DNA from: Rhodococcus jostii RHA1 | GTDB lineage: Bacteria > Actinomycetota > Actinomycetes > Mycobacteriales > Mycobacteriaceae | Direction of reading: 5' to 3' | Assembly: GCF_000014565.1 (NCBI RefSeq) | Contig: NC_008268.1 | Span: forward strand, 6,142,501-6,206,500 | DNA length: 64,000 nucleotides | Shown: in pieces, positions 1-8,056 of the stretch | How positions within the stretch are numbered: the first letter of the stretch is position 1 | Layout of the letters: every line of letters starts with the position of its first letter | Made by a program: the position numbers and the translations under genes | The notes under the pieces: generated by a model | The model's input: only the letters and a program-made list of their open reading frames with translations | What the model was told of the DNA's origin: nothing | The model's database searches: none

Positions 1-1508
1 TCCTCGTGGGTGTGCACGACTCCGCCGTCGGGGAAGGCGACTCCGAGTTCGGTGAGGAGTTCGCGCGCGGCCCAGTATCCGGGCCGGAGTCCGTCCCGCG
101 GAACGGGCTCGGAGAGGGCGTGGTTCGACGGTTGCGGCGGTCGCAGGCGGGACAGCCCGGACAGGGCGCGGACCGCGGAGTCGACCGTGTCGAACACGGG
201 GACGCCGTGCCGCCACAACGCCTGTGCGGTGCTCGATTCCGGAGCCATGGTGTGGACGACGACGGGTTTGCCGGTCTCCGCGGACGCCCGGCCGATCCGT
301 TCGGCCACGGCCGCTTCGTGTTCGGCGAGAGTGGGAGCGTCCCGCGCGTAGCAGCCGAAATACCCGGTGAGCACCACGGCGTCCGACTCGTCGGCACGGA
401 GGAGACGGCCGACGACGCTCGCGTAACTTCCCAGATCTTGCTCGCCCGCCCCGGCGAGGTCCACCGGGTTGTTGCTGGCTGCACCGGCCGGCAGTTGCAG
501 GGCAACGGATTCGGCGAGCGCCGGGGAGAAGTCGGGAACGGTCAATGCGCTCGCGCTCGTCACGTCCGCGGCGATCGCGCACTGCCCGCCGCTGTCGCCG
601 ACGATGGCGACGCGGTTGCCGGCAGGAACGGTGGTGGAGAGGAATGCCCGGGCGACGGTGATCAACTCGTCGGGGCTGCTCACGCGGAGCACTCCCGCTG
701 CGCGGCACGCGGCGTCGACGACGTCTAGGGCAGAGGTGAGCGAGCCCGTGTGGGAACGCGCCAGACGCGTGCTCGCGGCGCTGGCGCCGACCGTCAGCAG
801 CAGGGTCGGTCGTCCGGTGTCGCGCAGGGCGCGCAACGTCCGGAACAGGGATTCACCGTCGCTGAAGCTTTCGAGGTACAGGGCGATCACGCGCGTCGGG
901 TCGTGGCCGCCGAGCTCGGCGAGCAGTTCGGCGGCGGTGACGTCGGACTGGTTACCGATGGAGACGAACCGGGAGACGCCCACACCGTGCCGGGCGCCGA
1001 GCGCGGCGAGTTCGGAGCCGAGTTGCCCGCTCTGCGAGATGATCGCGAGCGGCCCGGGTGTGAACCGTCCCCATGCCAGCGAGAGGTCGGTGGCGCTGTC
1101 GTAGATGCCGAGACTGTTGGTGCCGACGAGTCGCGCTCCGGCACTGCGGATCCGGGCCGCGAGTTCGGCTTCGCCGGGGACGCCCGCGGTGACGCCGAGG
1201 AATCCGCGGACGCCGAGTGTGAGGGCCTCGTCCACCACGTCCGAGACGAACGGCGCCGGCACGCAGAGCGCCACGAGGTCGGGGACCTCGGGGAGGGCAG
1301 ACAGGTTCGGGTGGCACGGGTGTTCGAGGAGGGTGTCGGTTCTCCTGTTGACCAGATGAACTCGGCGGCGGTGTTCGCCCATCAGGGCGCCGCTCGCCAG
1401 CCAGTAACCCCACTTCGCGGGATCGGCGGAGGCGCCGACGACGGCTACCGAGGCAGGGTCGGAGAAGGCGCTCAGGTGTGTGACGGACTCGGCCACCACA
1501 GTGGTCAT
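1..1508 (-). CDS. NDP-forming acyl-CoA synthetase (acetate–CoA ligase, ADP-forming type), 3' end cut by window edge
   Basis: The reading frame starts at an ATG at 1508, preceded by a good ribosome site (GAGGAGAG), and runs off the left edge after about 502 codons. Residues about 15–135 form a CoA-binding Rossmann domain (VAVVGAS near residue 22). Residues about 150–300 are succinyl-CoA-ligase-like and include an ARSHTGS segment whose histidine (about residue 253) matches the phosphorylated histidine of this family. The last visible residues (ARELLTELGVAFP) look like the start of the ATP-grasp domain, so most of that domain lies outside the window. The family makes acyl-CoA from a carboxylic acid, ATP and CoA, or the reverse. 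It is transcribed divergently from an amino-acid/polyamine-type permease and shares a pair of similar sites with it, suggesting uptake and activation of one substrate. The substrate cannot be read from sequence. Confidence 0.88.
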   Translation of the reverse strand, partial: MTTVVAESVTHLSAFSDPASVAVVGASADPAKWGYWLASGALMGEHRRRVHLVNRRTDTLLEHPCHPNLSALPEVPDLVALCVPAPFVSDVVDEALTLGVRGFLGVTAGVPGEAELAARIRSAGARLVGTNSLGIYDSATDLSLAWGRFTPGPLAIISQSGQLGSELAALGARHGVGVSRFVSIGNQSDVTAAELLAELGGHDPTRVIALYLESFSDGESLFRTLRALRDTGRPTLLLTVGASAASTRLARSHTGSLTSALDVVDAACRAAGVLRVSSPDELITVARAFLSTTVPAGNRVAIVGDSGGQCAIAADVTSASALTVPDFSPALAESVALQLPAGAASNNPVDLAGAGEQDLGSYASVVGRLLRADESDAVVLTGYFGCYARDAPTLAEHEAAVAERIGRASAETGKPVVVHTMAPESSTAQALWRHGVPVFDTVDSAVRALSGLSRLRPPQPSNHALSEPVPRDGLRPGYWAARELLTELGVAFPDGGVVHTHE

Positions 1509-1749
1509 AGGGGACTCTCCTCGATCTCGTGTTGCTGTCGATCGGAAAATAGATAACTGGCGCATCAGTCAATTTAGATTGTGGCGGCACTCACAGGGGC
1601 TGTCAACCCACTCGTCGCGGTCGCGGCGGGTGCCGCTCGGGAGGCGATGCGCTCTTGACATCGAGTGTGATCGCCCTCACGATGATTCATAACTGGCCCA
1701 CCAGCCAACTATTCGACACCCTCTGTCCTGTCATCCGCGAGGAGCGTTC
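1509..1749. promoter_or_regulatory. Divergent promoter region with two copies of a ~23-bp partly palindromic motif
   Basis: This 241-bp gap separates the acyl-CoA synthetase from the permease. It holds two related sites in the same orientation, at 1553–1575 and 1689–1711. They agree at 18 of 23 positions (ATAACTGGC, then CA, CAG, CAA). Each has a small inverted repeat: ACTG-N6-CAGT in the first and CTGG-N4-CCAG in the second. One copy lies near each gene, as expected if one repressor or activator controls both. The regulator is unknown; the nearest is the TetR gene at 3262–3840. No clear -35/-10 pair was identified. Confidence 0.5.
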
Positions 1750-3237
1750 ATGAAGACTGTGCACGATGGATCGACCACGGAGGACACGATGATGTCCTCG
1801 GCGGAAAGCACCGACGCCGAGGCACAGCTGCCGCGCGGAATCCTCCCGACGTGGGCAGTGTTCGGAGTGTCGCTCGGCATCCTGGCGCCCGCATCCACGC
1901 TGGCCCTCGCGATCGGTGTCGTCGTCACGATCGCAGGCAACCTCAGCTGGATCACCTGGGCCGTGACCTCGGTGCTGGTCCTCGGGTTCGCCGGGGGCAT
2001 CGGCTGGCTGGCCAAACGCTTCACCACCACCGGCGGAACGTACGGACTCGCGGCTCGCGCGGCAGGCAAGCCGGCCGGATTCTTCGTGATGGTCACCCAC
2101 CTCGCGTCGTCACTCGTCGCGGGACCCGCGTGCGTGATCGGCTCGGCGATCTACCTCGACGCATTCCTCCAGAAGGTGGGTCTGCCTGCGAGCACGTGGA
2201 CGCTCGGCATCTGCGCCGGGGCCGTCGCAGTCGCCGTGACCGCCCTGAACCTTCGTGAAGTGAAGCTGTCCGCGAAGCTGCTGCTGGTGATCGAATTCTT
2301 CACGGTGGCAGTGATCGTCGTGCTCCTGATCGTGGTTCTCGCGAATTCGGACACCGGTCCGATCGACAGTAGGCAGTTCGACTTCCACGGCTTCAGTGCC
2401 ACAGCGATTCTCGCGACCGCGGGCTTCTCCGTGTTCTCCCTCGCCGGATTCGACCACGCCGCCACCTTGGGGCGGGAGGCGCGTCATCCCAAGCGGGCCA
2501 TCAGCTTCGCCGTCGTCGGGTCGGTCCTGGCCTGCGGGGTGCTCTACATCGTCGCCACCTACATCATCGTGCTCGGCTTCCGCGGGGTGCCGATCGACAA
2601 CATGAACGCACCCCTCGACACCCTCGCCGAGCACAACGGCGTCGGGTGGCTCGGCTACCTGATCGACATCGGTGTCGCCATCAGCTTCTTCGGATCCACG
2701 CTCGGAGTCATGGCAGGCACCAGCCGGACCGTGTACACCCTGGCCCGCGACGGTCTGCTGCCCGCTCGCCTCGGCAAGGTCAGTGCCCGCCACGGCACCC
2801 CCGTCGGTGCGGTGACGACCCTCGGCGTCATCTACCTCGTGGCCGGGCTCCTCGGCGTGGTGGTGACGGCGGCGGAGACGTCGTACGGCCTGCTCGGGAC
2901 GTACGCCGGCTACATGCTGATCGCCGCCTACGGACTCACCGCACTGGCGGCCGGCTATTGCGCGGTCCGGTCGCGGTCGCTGCGCCTGGGCATCGGACTC
3001 GCAACCGTCCTCGCCGCGATCGGGTCCGTGCTCGTCTACTGGTACAGCTTCAACCCGTTCCCGTCCGGGGCGCGGGGCGTGGTCGCGTGGATCTTCTTCG
3101 CGACCGTGCTCGGCTACATCGCCCTGTACTGCTACCTGCGGCTCCGCAAGCCGCTCGTCTTCGCGCGGATCGGTGAGTCCGACCGGAAGACAACCCTCGA
3201 AGTCGATGCCGACGAGCAGGCGGGCGCGGTGCGCTGA
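1750..3237 (+). CDS. APC-superfamily amino acid/amine permease
   Basis: This 495-residue integral membrane protein has about twelve hydrophobic segments, the size and pattern of the amino acid–polyamine–organocation superfamily. The first helix carries the family-type small-residue run (GVSLGILAPAS near residues 38–48). A segment near residues 225–250 (FSLAGFDHAATLGREARHPKRAI) resembles the conserved helix 6/loop region (F.GFE....EE..nP.r..P). It probably couples uptake of an amino acid, amine or similar compound to proton movement at the cytoplasmic membrane. The ATG start follows AGGAG at good spacing. The divergent acyl-CoA synthetase hints that the imported compound feeds an acyl-CoA route. 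The gene ends 24 bp from a convergent TetR gene. The substrate is not determined. Confidence 0.85.
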   Translation: MKTVHDGSTTEDTMMSSAESTDAEAQLPRGILPTWAVFGVSLGILAPASTLALAIGVVVTIAGNLSWITWAVTSVLVLGFAGGIGWLAKRFTTTGGTYGLAARAAGKPAGFFVMVTHLASSLVAGPACVIGSAIYLDAFLQKVGLPASTWTLGICAGAVAVAVTALNLREVKLSAKLLLVIEFFTVAVIVVLLIVVLANSDTGPIDSRQFDFHGFSATAILATAGFSVFSLAGFDHAATLGREARHPKRAISFAVVGSVLACGVLYIVATYIIVLGFRGVPIDNMNAPLDTLAEHNGVGWLGYLIDIGVAISFFGSTLGVMAGTSRTVYTLARDGLLPARLGKVSARHGTPVGAVTTLGVIYLVAGLLGVVVTAAETSYGLLGTYAGYMLIAAYGLTALAAGYCAVRSRSLRLGIGLATVLAAIGSVLVYWYSFNPFPSGARGVVAWIFFATVLGYIALYCYLRLRKPLVFARIGESDRKTTLEVDADEQAGAVR

Positions 3238-3241
3238 CGGT

Positions 3242-3261
3242 CACCTCCCCGGTGGCAGGTG
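3242..3261. terminator. Possible short bidirectional hairpin between convergent genes
   Basis: CACCT and AGGTG form a 5-bp stem over ten bases in the 24-bp gap between the permease stop and the TetR stop. No U-tract follows on either strand. The position suits a shared terminator, but the stem is short. Confidence 0.25.
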
Positions 3262-3840
3262 TCAGGCGCATCCGGAGTCGTGCTCGGCGAGTGCCGGTGC
3301 GACGAACTGCTCGAGCATCGTGCGTTCGTCGGTGTCGTCGACGCCAGGGACGGTGAGCAGGGAGACGATGATCCGGACGAGCCACCGTGCCTTCCGGGAC
3401 GTCTCCTCGCCGGAGAACCCCGCCTGCCCCAGGAAGGCGGAGCCCAGCGATTCGATGACGTCCGACGAGTGCGCGATCTGCGCGGCGAGGCCGGAGTCGC
3501 CGAGCTGGAACCAGGCGGCCAGAGTCGGGTCGGCGCGCACCAGCCGGATCGCGGCCAGCATCGCCTCCACGATCACATCCTTCGGATCACCGGCCGCGGA
3601 CACCTCCTCCGCGACCAGCGCGCCGATGCGCCGGGCCTCGCGGTGAACGAACGCCAGCTGCAGCGACTGCCTGCTGTCGAAGTAGCGGTACAACGTGGCC
3701 CGGGAACATCCGGCCGCCCGGGCGACCTCGGCCATCCCGACGGCCGCGATGCCGTTCTCGACATACAGCTGGGCCGCGACGTCGAGGATCCGCTCGGCGG
3801 CGAGGCGGGGGCGTTCGTCCCGCATCCAGTCGGCGGTCAT
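3262..3840 (-). CDS. TetR-family regulator, second gene of the P450 operon
   Basis: A 192-residue TetR-type repressor. Residues about 15–62 form the DNA-binding domain, with a helix-turn-helix around MAEVARAAGCSRATLYRYF. The remainder is a helical ligand domain typical in length for the family. Its ATG overlaps the P450 stop (ATGA), so the two genes are transcribed and probably translated together. The likely arrangement is feedback control: the operon promoter carries a 20-bp inverted repeat at 5071–5090, a good size for a TetR dimer. The inducing ligand is probably the P450 substrate or a related molecule; this is inferred from context only. Confidence 0.85.
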   Translation of the reverse strand: MTADWMRDERPRLAAERILDVAAQLYVENGIAAVGMAEVARAAGCSRATLYRYFDSRQSLQLAFVHREARRIGALVAEEVSAAGDPKDVIVEAMLAAIRLVRADPTLAAWFQLGDSGLAAQIAHSSDVIESLGSAFLGQAGFSGEETSRKARWLVRIIVSLLTVPGVDDTDERTMLEQFVAPALAEHDSGCA

Positions 3841-5057
3841 GCTTCACGCACCCGGAACGGGACGCTCGTCGGGCGGCGCACGTAATTGCCGTCCGCATAG
3901 ACGACGGCGTCGATGTCGACGGTGAAATCGGGGCAGCGCGCCAGCAGTTCCTCGAGCGCGATCCGCGCCTGCATCCGTGCCGCGGCCGCACCGAGGCAGT
4001 GGTGGGCCCCATGGCTGAAGGTGAGGATCTGCTTCGGACTGCGACGCACGTCCAGGACCTCGGCATCCGGTCCGAACCGGCGCGGATCGCGGTTAGCGGA
4101 GCCGTACAGCAGGAGTACCTTCCGTCCCTCGGGAACGACGGTGCCTTCGATCTCGACGTCGCGGGTCACCGTGCGAGCGAGGCCCTGGACGGGGGCGGTG
4201 AGCCGGAGCAATTCCTCGACGGCGTCACGAACGAGCTCCGGATGTTCGATCAGGTCGCGTCGCTGATCCCGGTGCTCGGTGAGCAACTGGACTGCGCCGC
4301 CGAGCATCCCGGTGGTGGTGTCGTTGCCGCCGGTGACCATCGTGAACGCGAAACCGAGGATGGATAGCAGCCCGGTGATGTCGCCGTCGGCTCCCATCCC
4401 GCCCGCGACGAGGTGCGAGATCGTGTCGTCTCCGGGGTCGGTGCGCCGCCGCTCGATCAGTCCGGTGAAGTAGCCCATCAGTTCGGTGACCGCACCCGTC
4501 GCCTGCAGCGTGTCGCCCTGCGCATTGGCCGCGACGATGGCCTCGGTCCACCCGTCGAACTGCGCCCGGTCCTCGTCGGGGACACCGAGGTAGTGGGCAA
4601 CGACCATGCTCGGCAGCGGCTTGAACAGTTCCTTCACCACATCGCCCGCACCTGCCTCCCGCAGTCGTTCGATGCGCTCCACCACGAACGCCCGGACGTT
4701 CGGCTCGACGGCGGTGACCTGCCGTGGGGTGAATCCCTTCGACACGAGACGGCGGAACGCGGTGTGGTCGGGCGGGTCGAGCATCACCAGCGGCGGATTG
4801 TCCTGCAGGCCGATCTTCTCCAGCTCGCCGTATGTCGTGGTGAGGCCGGCGGCGGAGGAGAACGTCTCGGGGTCCCGGGCCGCCGCGTAGACGTCGGCGT
4901 GCCGGGACAACACCCAGTAGTCGTTGCCGGGTGCGTCCTCGGGGACGACGTGATGGACGGGGTCGTGGTCGCGCAGGCCTGCGTACATCTGCCACGGGGC
5001 ACGCCACGACTGTCCGGACCTCGGTACGAACGAAACGCTCGACACATGTGCGGTCAT
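3837..5057 (-). CDS. Cytochrome P450 monooxygenase
   Basis: A soluble bacterial P450 of 406 residues from the ATG at 5057. The I-helix oxygen-activation motif GGNDTT is at 243–248, the K-helix ExxR at 282–285, and the haem-ligand loop FSHGAHHCLG at 347–356 with the cysteine at 354. It needs ferredoxin and reductase partners; neither is nearby. A start nine codons upstream (ATG at 5084) is possible, but that codon lies inside the operator palindrome and upstream of the -10 hexamer. From 5057 the transcript would be leaderless, since the -10 ends six bases before the ATG. The stop overlaps the start of the downstream TetR gene. Substrate is unknown; the family often acts on terpenoids, steroids or fatty acids. 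Confidence 0.92.
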   Translation of the reverse strand: MTAHVSSVSFVPRSGQSWRAPWQMYAGLRDHDPVHHVVPEDAPGNDYWVLSRHADVYAAARDPETFSSAAGLTTTYGELEKIGLQDNPPLVMLDPPDHTAFRRLVSKGFTPRQVTAVEPNVRAFVVERIERLREAGAGDVVKELFKPLPSMVVAHYLGVPDEDRAQFDGWTEAIVAANAQGDTLQATGAVTELMGYFTGLIERRRTDPGDDTISHLVAGGMGADGDITGLLSILGFAFTMVTGGNDTTTGMLGGAVQLLTEHRDQRRDLIEHPELVRDAVEELLRLTAPVQGLARTVTRDVEIEGTVVPEGRKVLLLYGSANRDPRRFGPDAEVLDVRRSPKQILTFSHGAHHCLGAAAARMQARIALEELLARCPDFTVDIDAVVYADGNYVRRPTSVPFRVREA

Positions 5058-5063
5058 GTATCG

Positions 5064-5092
5064 ATAGTGAGACACATTGCCCATTGTGTCAA
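5064..5092 (-). promoter_or_regulatory. P450–TetR promoter with operator filling the spacer
   Basis: Read on the minus strand, a perfect -35 TTGACA (5087–5092) is followed by a 17-bp spacer and a -10 CACTAT (5064–5069). The 20-bp inverted repeat at 5071–5090 (outer arms GACACA and TGTGTC, eight of ten arm positions paired) fills the spacer and overlaps the -35. A protein bound there would block RNA polymerase. The predicted transcription start falls at the ATG at 5057. Confidence 0.6.
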
Positions 5093-5111
5093 TGGTGCGG
5101 ATGCGGCCTCT

Positions 5112-5498
5112 CTAGCCGAACAGGGCGAACGCCACGACAGCGAGGATCAGGACGAGTACCGGTGTGAGGATGAGCAGCAACCCGAACAGTCCGGGATTCT
5201 TCACCGGCCGATGGTCGATCGCGCCCTTGCTGAAACTGCTGAACGGCGACGCGTAGTACACCGGGGGAGCCGGGTGGTACCGGTTGTCGACGGTGATCTG
5301 CGCCCTGCCCTGCTCCCAGATCCACGGGACCGAGATCTGGATGTGGTGCACGCCCGGCGGTGCCGGAATTTCGTTGTGTCCCCATCGAAGCGGCACGGGA
5401 TGGCCGTTGATGCGGGCATTAGGGGTCACCAGCATCGGGCCCATCGGCGGCTTCTTCGCGTCGATGACGAGCGCGGTGGGTGAGGAGGCGGGCTGCAT
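5112..5498 (-). CDS. Small conserved protein with C-terminal membrane anchor
   Basis: From the ATG at 5498 this encodes 128 residues. The first two thirds are polar and beta-like, with several Pro and Trp residues (for example ISVPWIWEQGRAQITVD). The last 25 residues are one strongly hydrophobic helix (LLLILTPVLVLILAVVAFALFG), so the protein is probably tail-anchored with its bulk in the cytoplasm. The frame extends upstream to 5633, but that part has low-complexity Arg/Pro/Ser composition typical of non-coding high-GC DNA. No ribosome site is obvious. I recognise no function. It is likely a lineage-conserved hypothetical. Confidence 0.6.
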   Translation of the reverse strand: MQPASSPTALVIDAKKPPMGPMLVTPNARINGHPVPLRWGHNEIPAPPGVHHIQISVPWIWEQGRAQITVDNRYHPAPPVYYASPFSSFSKGAIDHRPVKNPGLFGLLLILTPVLVLILAVVAFALFG

Positions 5499-5541
5499 GA
5501 AGGGCGAGAGTATCACCCGGACGCAGCCCGAAAAGTACGGC

Positions 5542-6216
5542 CTACTGGCCGGCCGCGATCCGGGCCTTCTCCAGCGCCGCGAGGGTGCGGAGCACGGTGG
5601 CACGCTGCTTCTCGAGGTCGCTGATTCGAGCACGCGCGGCGAGGCCGGCGGGCTCGCCGATCAGGTTCATCTGGGCGTCGATGGCCGAGAGCTGATCGAG
5701 CAGGCCCGTGACGCGCGATTCGAGTGCGGCGACGTCGACGGCATCGGTGCGCACCGGTGCCACCGGCGGGGTGGCCGACGTGCGGGACGCACTCGGGCGG
5801 GTCGACGCGGAGGCCGACGACGTTCCGGAATGAGCGGTGCTGCGCGGCTCCGACACCACACTGGCCGCCCGGGGGCGCAGGGCCTTGCGGACGGCCGCCG
5901 GGTCCGGGAGTTCCGCAAGCTTCATCTCGTTGAGTTCGCGGCGGGCGTCGCGGGCGTTGACCCGGTGCTCACGCTCTTCGTCGTCGTCCGACTGCAATGT
6001 TCCGCCGAGCGGCCGCAGACCGTACATGCCCAGGAAGCGGCGGGCCTCGTCGATGACCGATTCCTTCTCGCGGCAAGTGCCACAGCGAGGTTCGTTACGG
6101 AACATCTCGACGGCGTTGTCGTCTCCGCACCACACGCACGCCCCCGGCGACCAACGCCGGACGTTTCGAATTGCAGCGATATCGATAGGGCCGGAGAGAG
6201 TCTGCGCGTCGATCAC
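5542..6216 (-). CDS. Hypothetical zinc-ribbon protein with C-terminal coiled coil
   Basis: From a GTG at 6216 the product is about 224 residues. Residues 27–48 hold two CxxC pairs (CVWC and CGTC) about 14 residues apart, a likely four-cysteine zinc site. The middle is Ser/Ala/Thr/Pro-rich and probably disordered. The last about 70 residues are Leu/Ala/Glu heptads (DVAALESRVTGLLDQL and following), a predicted coiled coil. The open frame continues to 6345, but the extra N-terminus is atypical and holds rare TTA and CTA codons. A TACTGT hexamer eight bases before the GTG would fit a leaderless start. Function unknown; zinc ribbon plus coiled coil suggests a nucleic-acid- or protein-binding role. 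Confidence 0.55.
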   Translation of the reverse strand: MIDAQTLSGPIDIAAIRNVRRWSPGACVWCGDDNAVEMFRNEPRCGTCREKESVIDEARRFLGMYGLRPLGGTLQSDDDEEREHRVNARDARRELNEMKLAELPDPAAVRKALRPRAASVVSEPRSTAHSGTSSASASTRPSASRTSATPPVAPVRTDAVDVAALESRVTGLLDQLSAIDAQMNLIGEPAGLAARARISDLEKQRATVLRTLAALEKARIAAGQ

Positions 6217-6369
6217 GACGAGCCACAGTAGGGGATTTCGGGCGTGCGGGTCACATCGCCGTAAGTACGACCTGCGGTTCTGCGCCCGAGCGTGACGAAG
6301 ATCATGCCGAGGCGCGCAAACTGCTCCGCAAACGCTGTGTGCCACACGTGTTTTCCCGACCGGTAAGTT

Positions 6370-7005
6370 TCATTCTCCGGCACCGATGACGGTGGTCAGC
6401 CACTCGACGAGCGGCCGCATCGAACGCCAGGCGATGCGCACTTCGTCAGCGGCGCGGGGAGTTTCGATCCAGTCGGGGGAGAGGTAGCTCCGGCTGGCCG
6501 TGAGCGACCTGTGACGCATCAGGTCCAGCCGCGGGTGGTCCTCGGCGACGCCGCGAGGACGGGTCTTGAGTGTGTCGCCGCCGATCTCGAATCCCGACGA
6601 CCGGACCTTCTTCACGAGCCGGACGAGTTCGCGGCCCTTGCGGTCGTCGTCGACGGCGTCACGGAAACGCCCGACCTGGAGCGGGGTATGCGAATAGAAG
6701 CCGCCCGCGACGAACAGTCCGGCGGCATCGATCTGCACGTAGTAGCCCACGCCGGGACGGGTCTCGACGAATCCGCCCTGATGGGTCTTGTAGGGCGTCT
6801 TGTCCTTCGAGAACCGGACATCGCGGTAGGGGCGAAACACCTTGCCCGCGCCGAACTCCGATTCGAGTTCCGCGAGCAGGGCGGTCATGGGTGCGCGCAC
6901 GGAGTCGTCGTAGACGGATTTGTGCGCGGTCCAGAAGCTCTTGCTGTTGTCTGCCTCGAGGTCCTCGTAGAAGTCGAGAGCAGCGGTGGGGATCCCGGTG
7001 AACAC
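6370..7005 (-). CDS. DUF2461 family protein (TIGR02453 type)
   Basis: A 211-residue soluble protein that matches the DUF2461 pattern throughout: an N-terminal FYEDLEADNSKSFW segment, a central RDVRFSKDKTPYKTH segment near residues 62–76, and an aromatic-rich C-terminus. Members are typically 210–230 residues, so this one is complete. The biochemical role of the family is not established. It starts with GTG and has no Shine–Dalgarno sequence; a TAGCCT hexamer six bases upstream would suit leaderless expression. The long hairpin at 7018–7067 lies just upstream and probably isolates it from prs transcription. Confidence 0.8.
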   Translation of the reverse strand: MFTGIPTAALDFYEDLEADNSKSFWTAHKSVYDDSVRAPMTALLAELESEFGAGKVFRPYRDVRFSKDKTPYKTHQGGFVETRPGVGYYVQIDAAGLFVAGGFYSHTPLQVGRFRDAVDDDRKGRELVRLVKKVRSSGFEIGGDTLKTRPRGVAEDHPRLDLMRHRSLTASRSYLSPDWIETPRAADEVRIAWRSMRPLVEWLTTVIGAGE

Positions 7006-7017
7006 AGGGAAAGGCTA

Positions 7018-7067
7018 CGCCTGTGAGTGGTTGGCGAGTCTCTGGACTCGTCAACCACTCACAGGCG
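7018..7067. terminator. Very long perfect-stem hairpin downstream of prs
   Basis: A 50-bp inverted repeat: a 16-bp outer stem (7018–7033 with 7052–7067), one mismatch, then a 6-bp inner stem and a TCTG loop. It begins nine bases after the prs stop. There is no U-tract, which is common for actinobacterial hairpin terminators. It most likely ends the glmU–prs transcript. Because the next gene starts 13 bases beyond the hairpin, it might also affect that gene. Confidence 0.75.
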
Positions 7068-7075
7068 CGGAGCTC

Positions 7076-8056
7076 CTAGGCGTTGCCGTTGAACAGCGAC
7101 GTGACCGAGCCGTTCTCGAAAACTTCCTTGATGGTGCGAGCAAGCAGCGGCGCGATGGACAGCACCGTGAGGGTCGGGAACTTCTTCGACTCGTCGATCG
7201 GGAGCGTGTTGGTGACGATGACTTCCTTGGCACCACACGCGGCGAGACGCTCGGCCGCCGGATCGGACAGGACACCGTGGGTGGCGGCGATGATCACGTC
7301 GCCCGCGCCGGCCTCCTTGAGGATCTTCACGGCGCCGGCGATGGTTCCACCGGTGTCGATCATGTCGTCGATCAGGATGCAGGTGTGGCCTTCGACGTCA
7401 CCGACGACGCGGTTGGACTTCACCTGGTTGGGCACCAGCGGGTCGCGCGTCTTGTGGATGAATGCCAGCGGCGCGCCACCGAGGGTGTCGGCCCACTTCT
7501 CGGCGACCCGGACGCGACCGGAGTCGGGGGAGACGACGGCGATGTTGTCGGTGCCGTAGTTGCCGCGGATGTACTCGGCGAGCTGACCCTGGGCGTGCAT
7601 GTGGTCGACGGGGCCGTCGAAGAAGCCCTGGATCTGGTCGGTGTGGAGATCGACCGTGATGATGCGGTCGGCGCCTGCCGTCTTGAGGAGGTCGGCGATC
7701 AGGCGAGCCGAGATGGGCTCACGGCCGCGGTGCTTCTTGTCCTGGCGTGCGTACGGGTAGAACGGCAGGATCGCGGTGATGCGCTTGGCCGATCCGCGCT
7801 TGAGCGCGTCGATCATGATCAGCTGTTCCATCACCCACGTGTTCAGCGGGGCCGGGTGGCTCTGCAGCACGAAGGCGTCGGAGCCGCGGACCGACTCCTC
7901 GAAACGGACGAAGATCTCGCCGTTCGCGAAGTCACGGGCAGTCTGCGGGGTGACCCGCACGTCGAGTTCCTTTGCTACCTGTTCGGCCAGCTCCGGATGC
8001 GCGCGACCAGAAAAAAGCATGAGGTTCTTCTGGTTGTCGATCCAATTCGCGGTCAC
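7076..8056 (-). CDS. prs: Ribose-phosphate pyrophosphokinase (PRPP synthetase)
   Basis: A 326-residue enzyme that transfers pyrophosphate from ATP to ribose 5-phosphate. PRPP feeds purine, pyrimidine, histidine, tryptophan and NAD synthesis and, in mycolic-acid bacteria, decaprenyl-phosphoryl arabinose for the cell wall. Visible landmarks are the ATP-binding region [18 protein letters not shown] (about 99–116), the [12 protein letters not shown] segment (135–146) and the PRPP-binding loop [12 protein letters not shown] (227–238). The GTG start overlaps the glmU stop (GTGA), so the two are translationally coupled, the usual actinobacterial arrangement. Confidence 0.97.
   Translation of the reverse strand: MTANWIDNQKNLMLFSGRAHPELAEQVAKELDVRVTPQTARDFANGEIFVRFEESVRGSDAFVLQSHPAPLNTWVMEQLIMIDALKRGSAKRITAILPFYPYARQDKKHRGREPISARLIADLLKTAGADRIITVDLHTDQIQGFFDGPVDHMHAQGQLAEYIRGNYGTDNIAVVSPDSGRVRVAEKWADTLGGAPLAFIHKTRDPLVPNQVKSNRVVGDVEGHTCILIDDMIDTGGTIAGAVKILKEAGAGDVIIAATHGVLSDPAAERLAACGAKEVIVTNTLPIDESKKFPTLTVLSIAPLLARTIKEVFENGSVTSLFNGNA

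Noticed and set aside
6..1556. Several plus-strand frames at the left end
   Set aside because: They are opposite the acyl-CoA synthetase, whose minus-strand frame shows clear CoA-binding motifs and a ribosome site.
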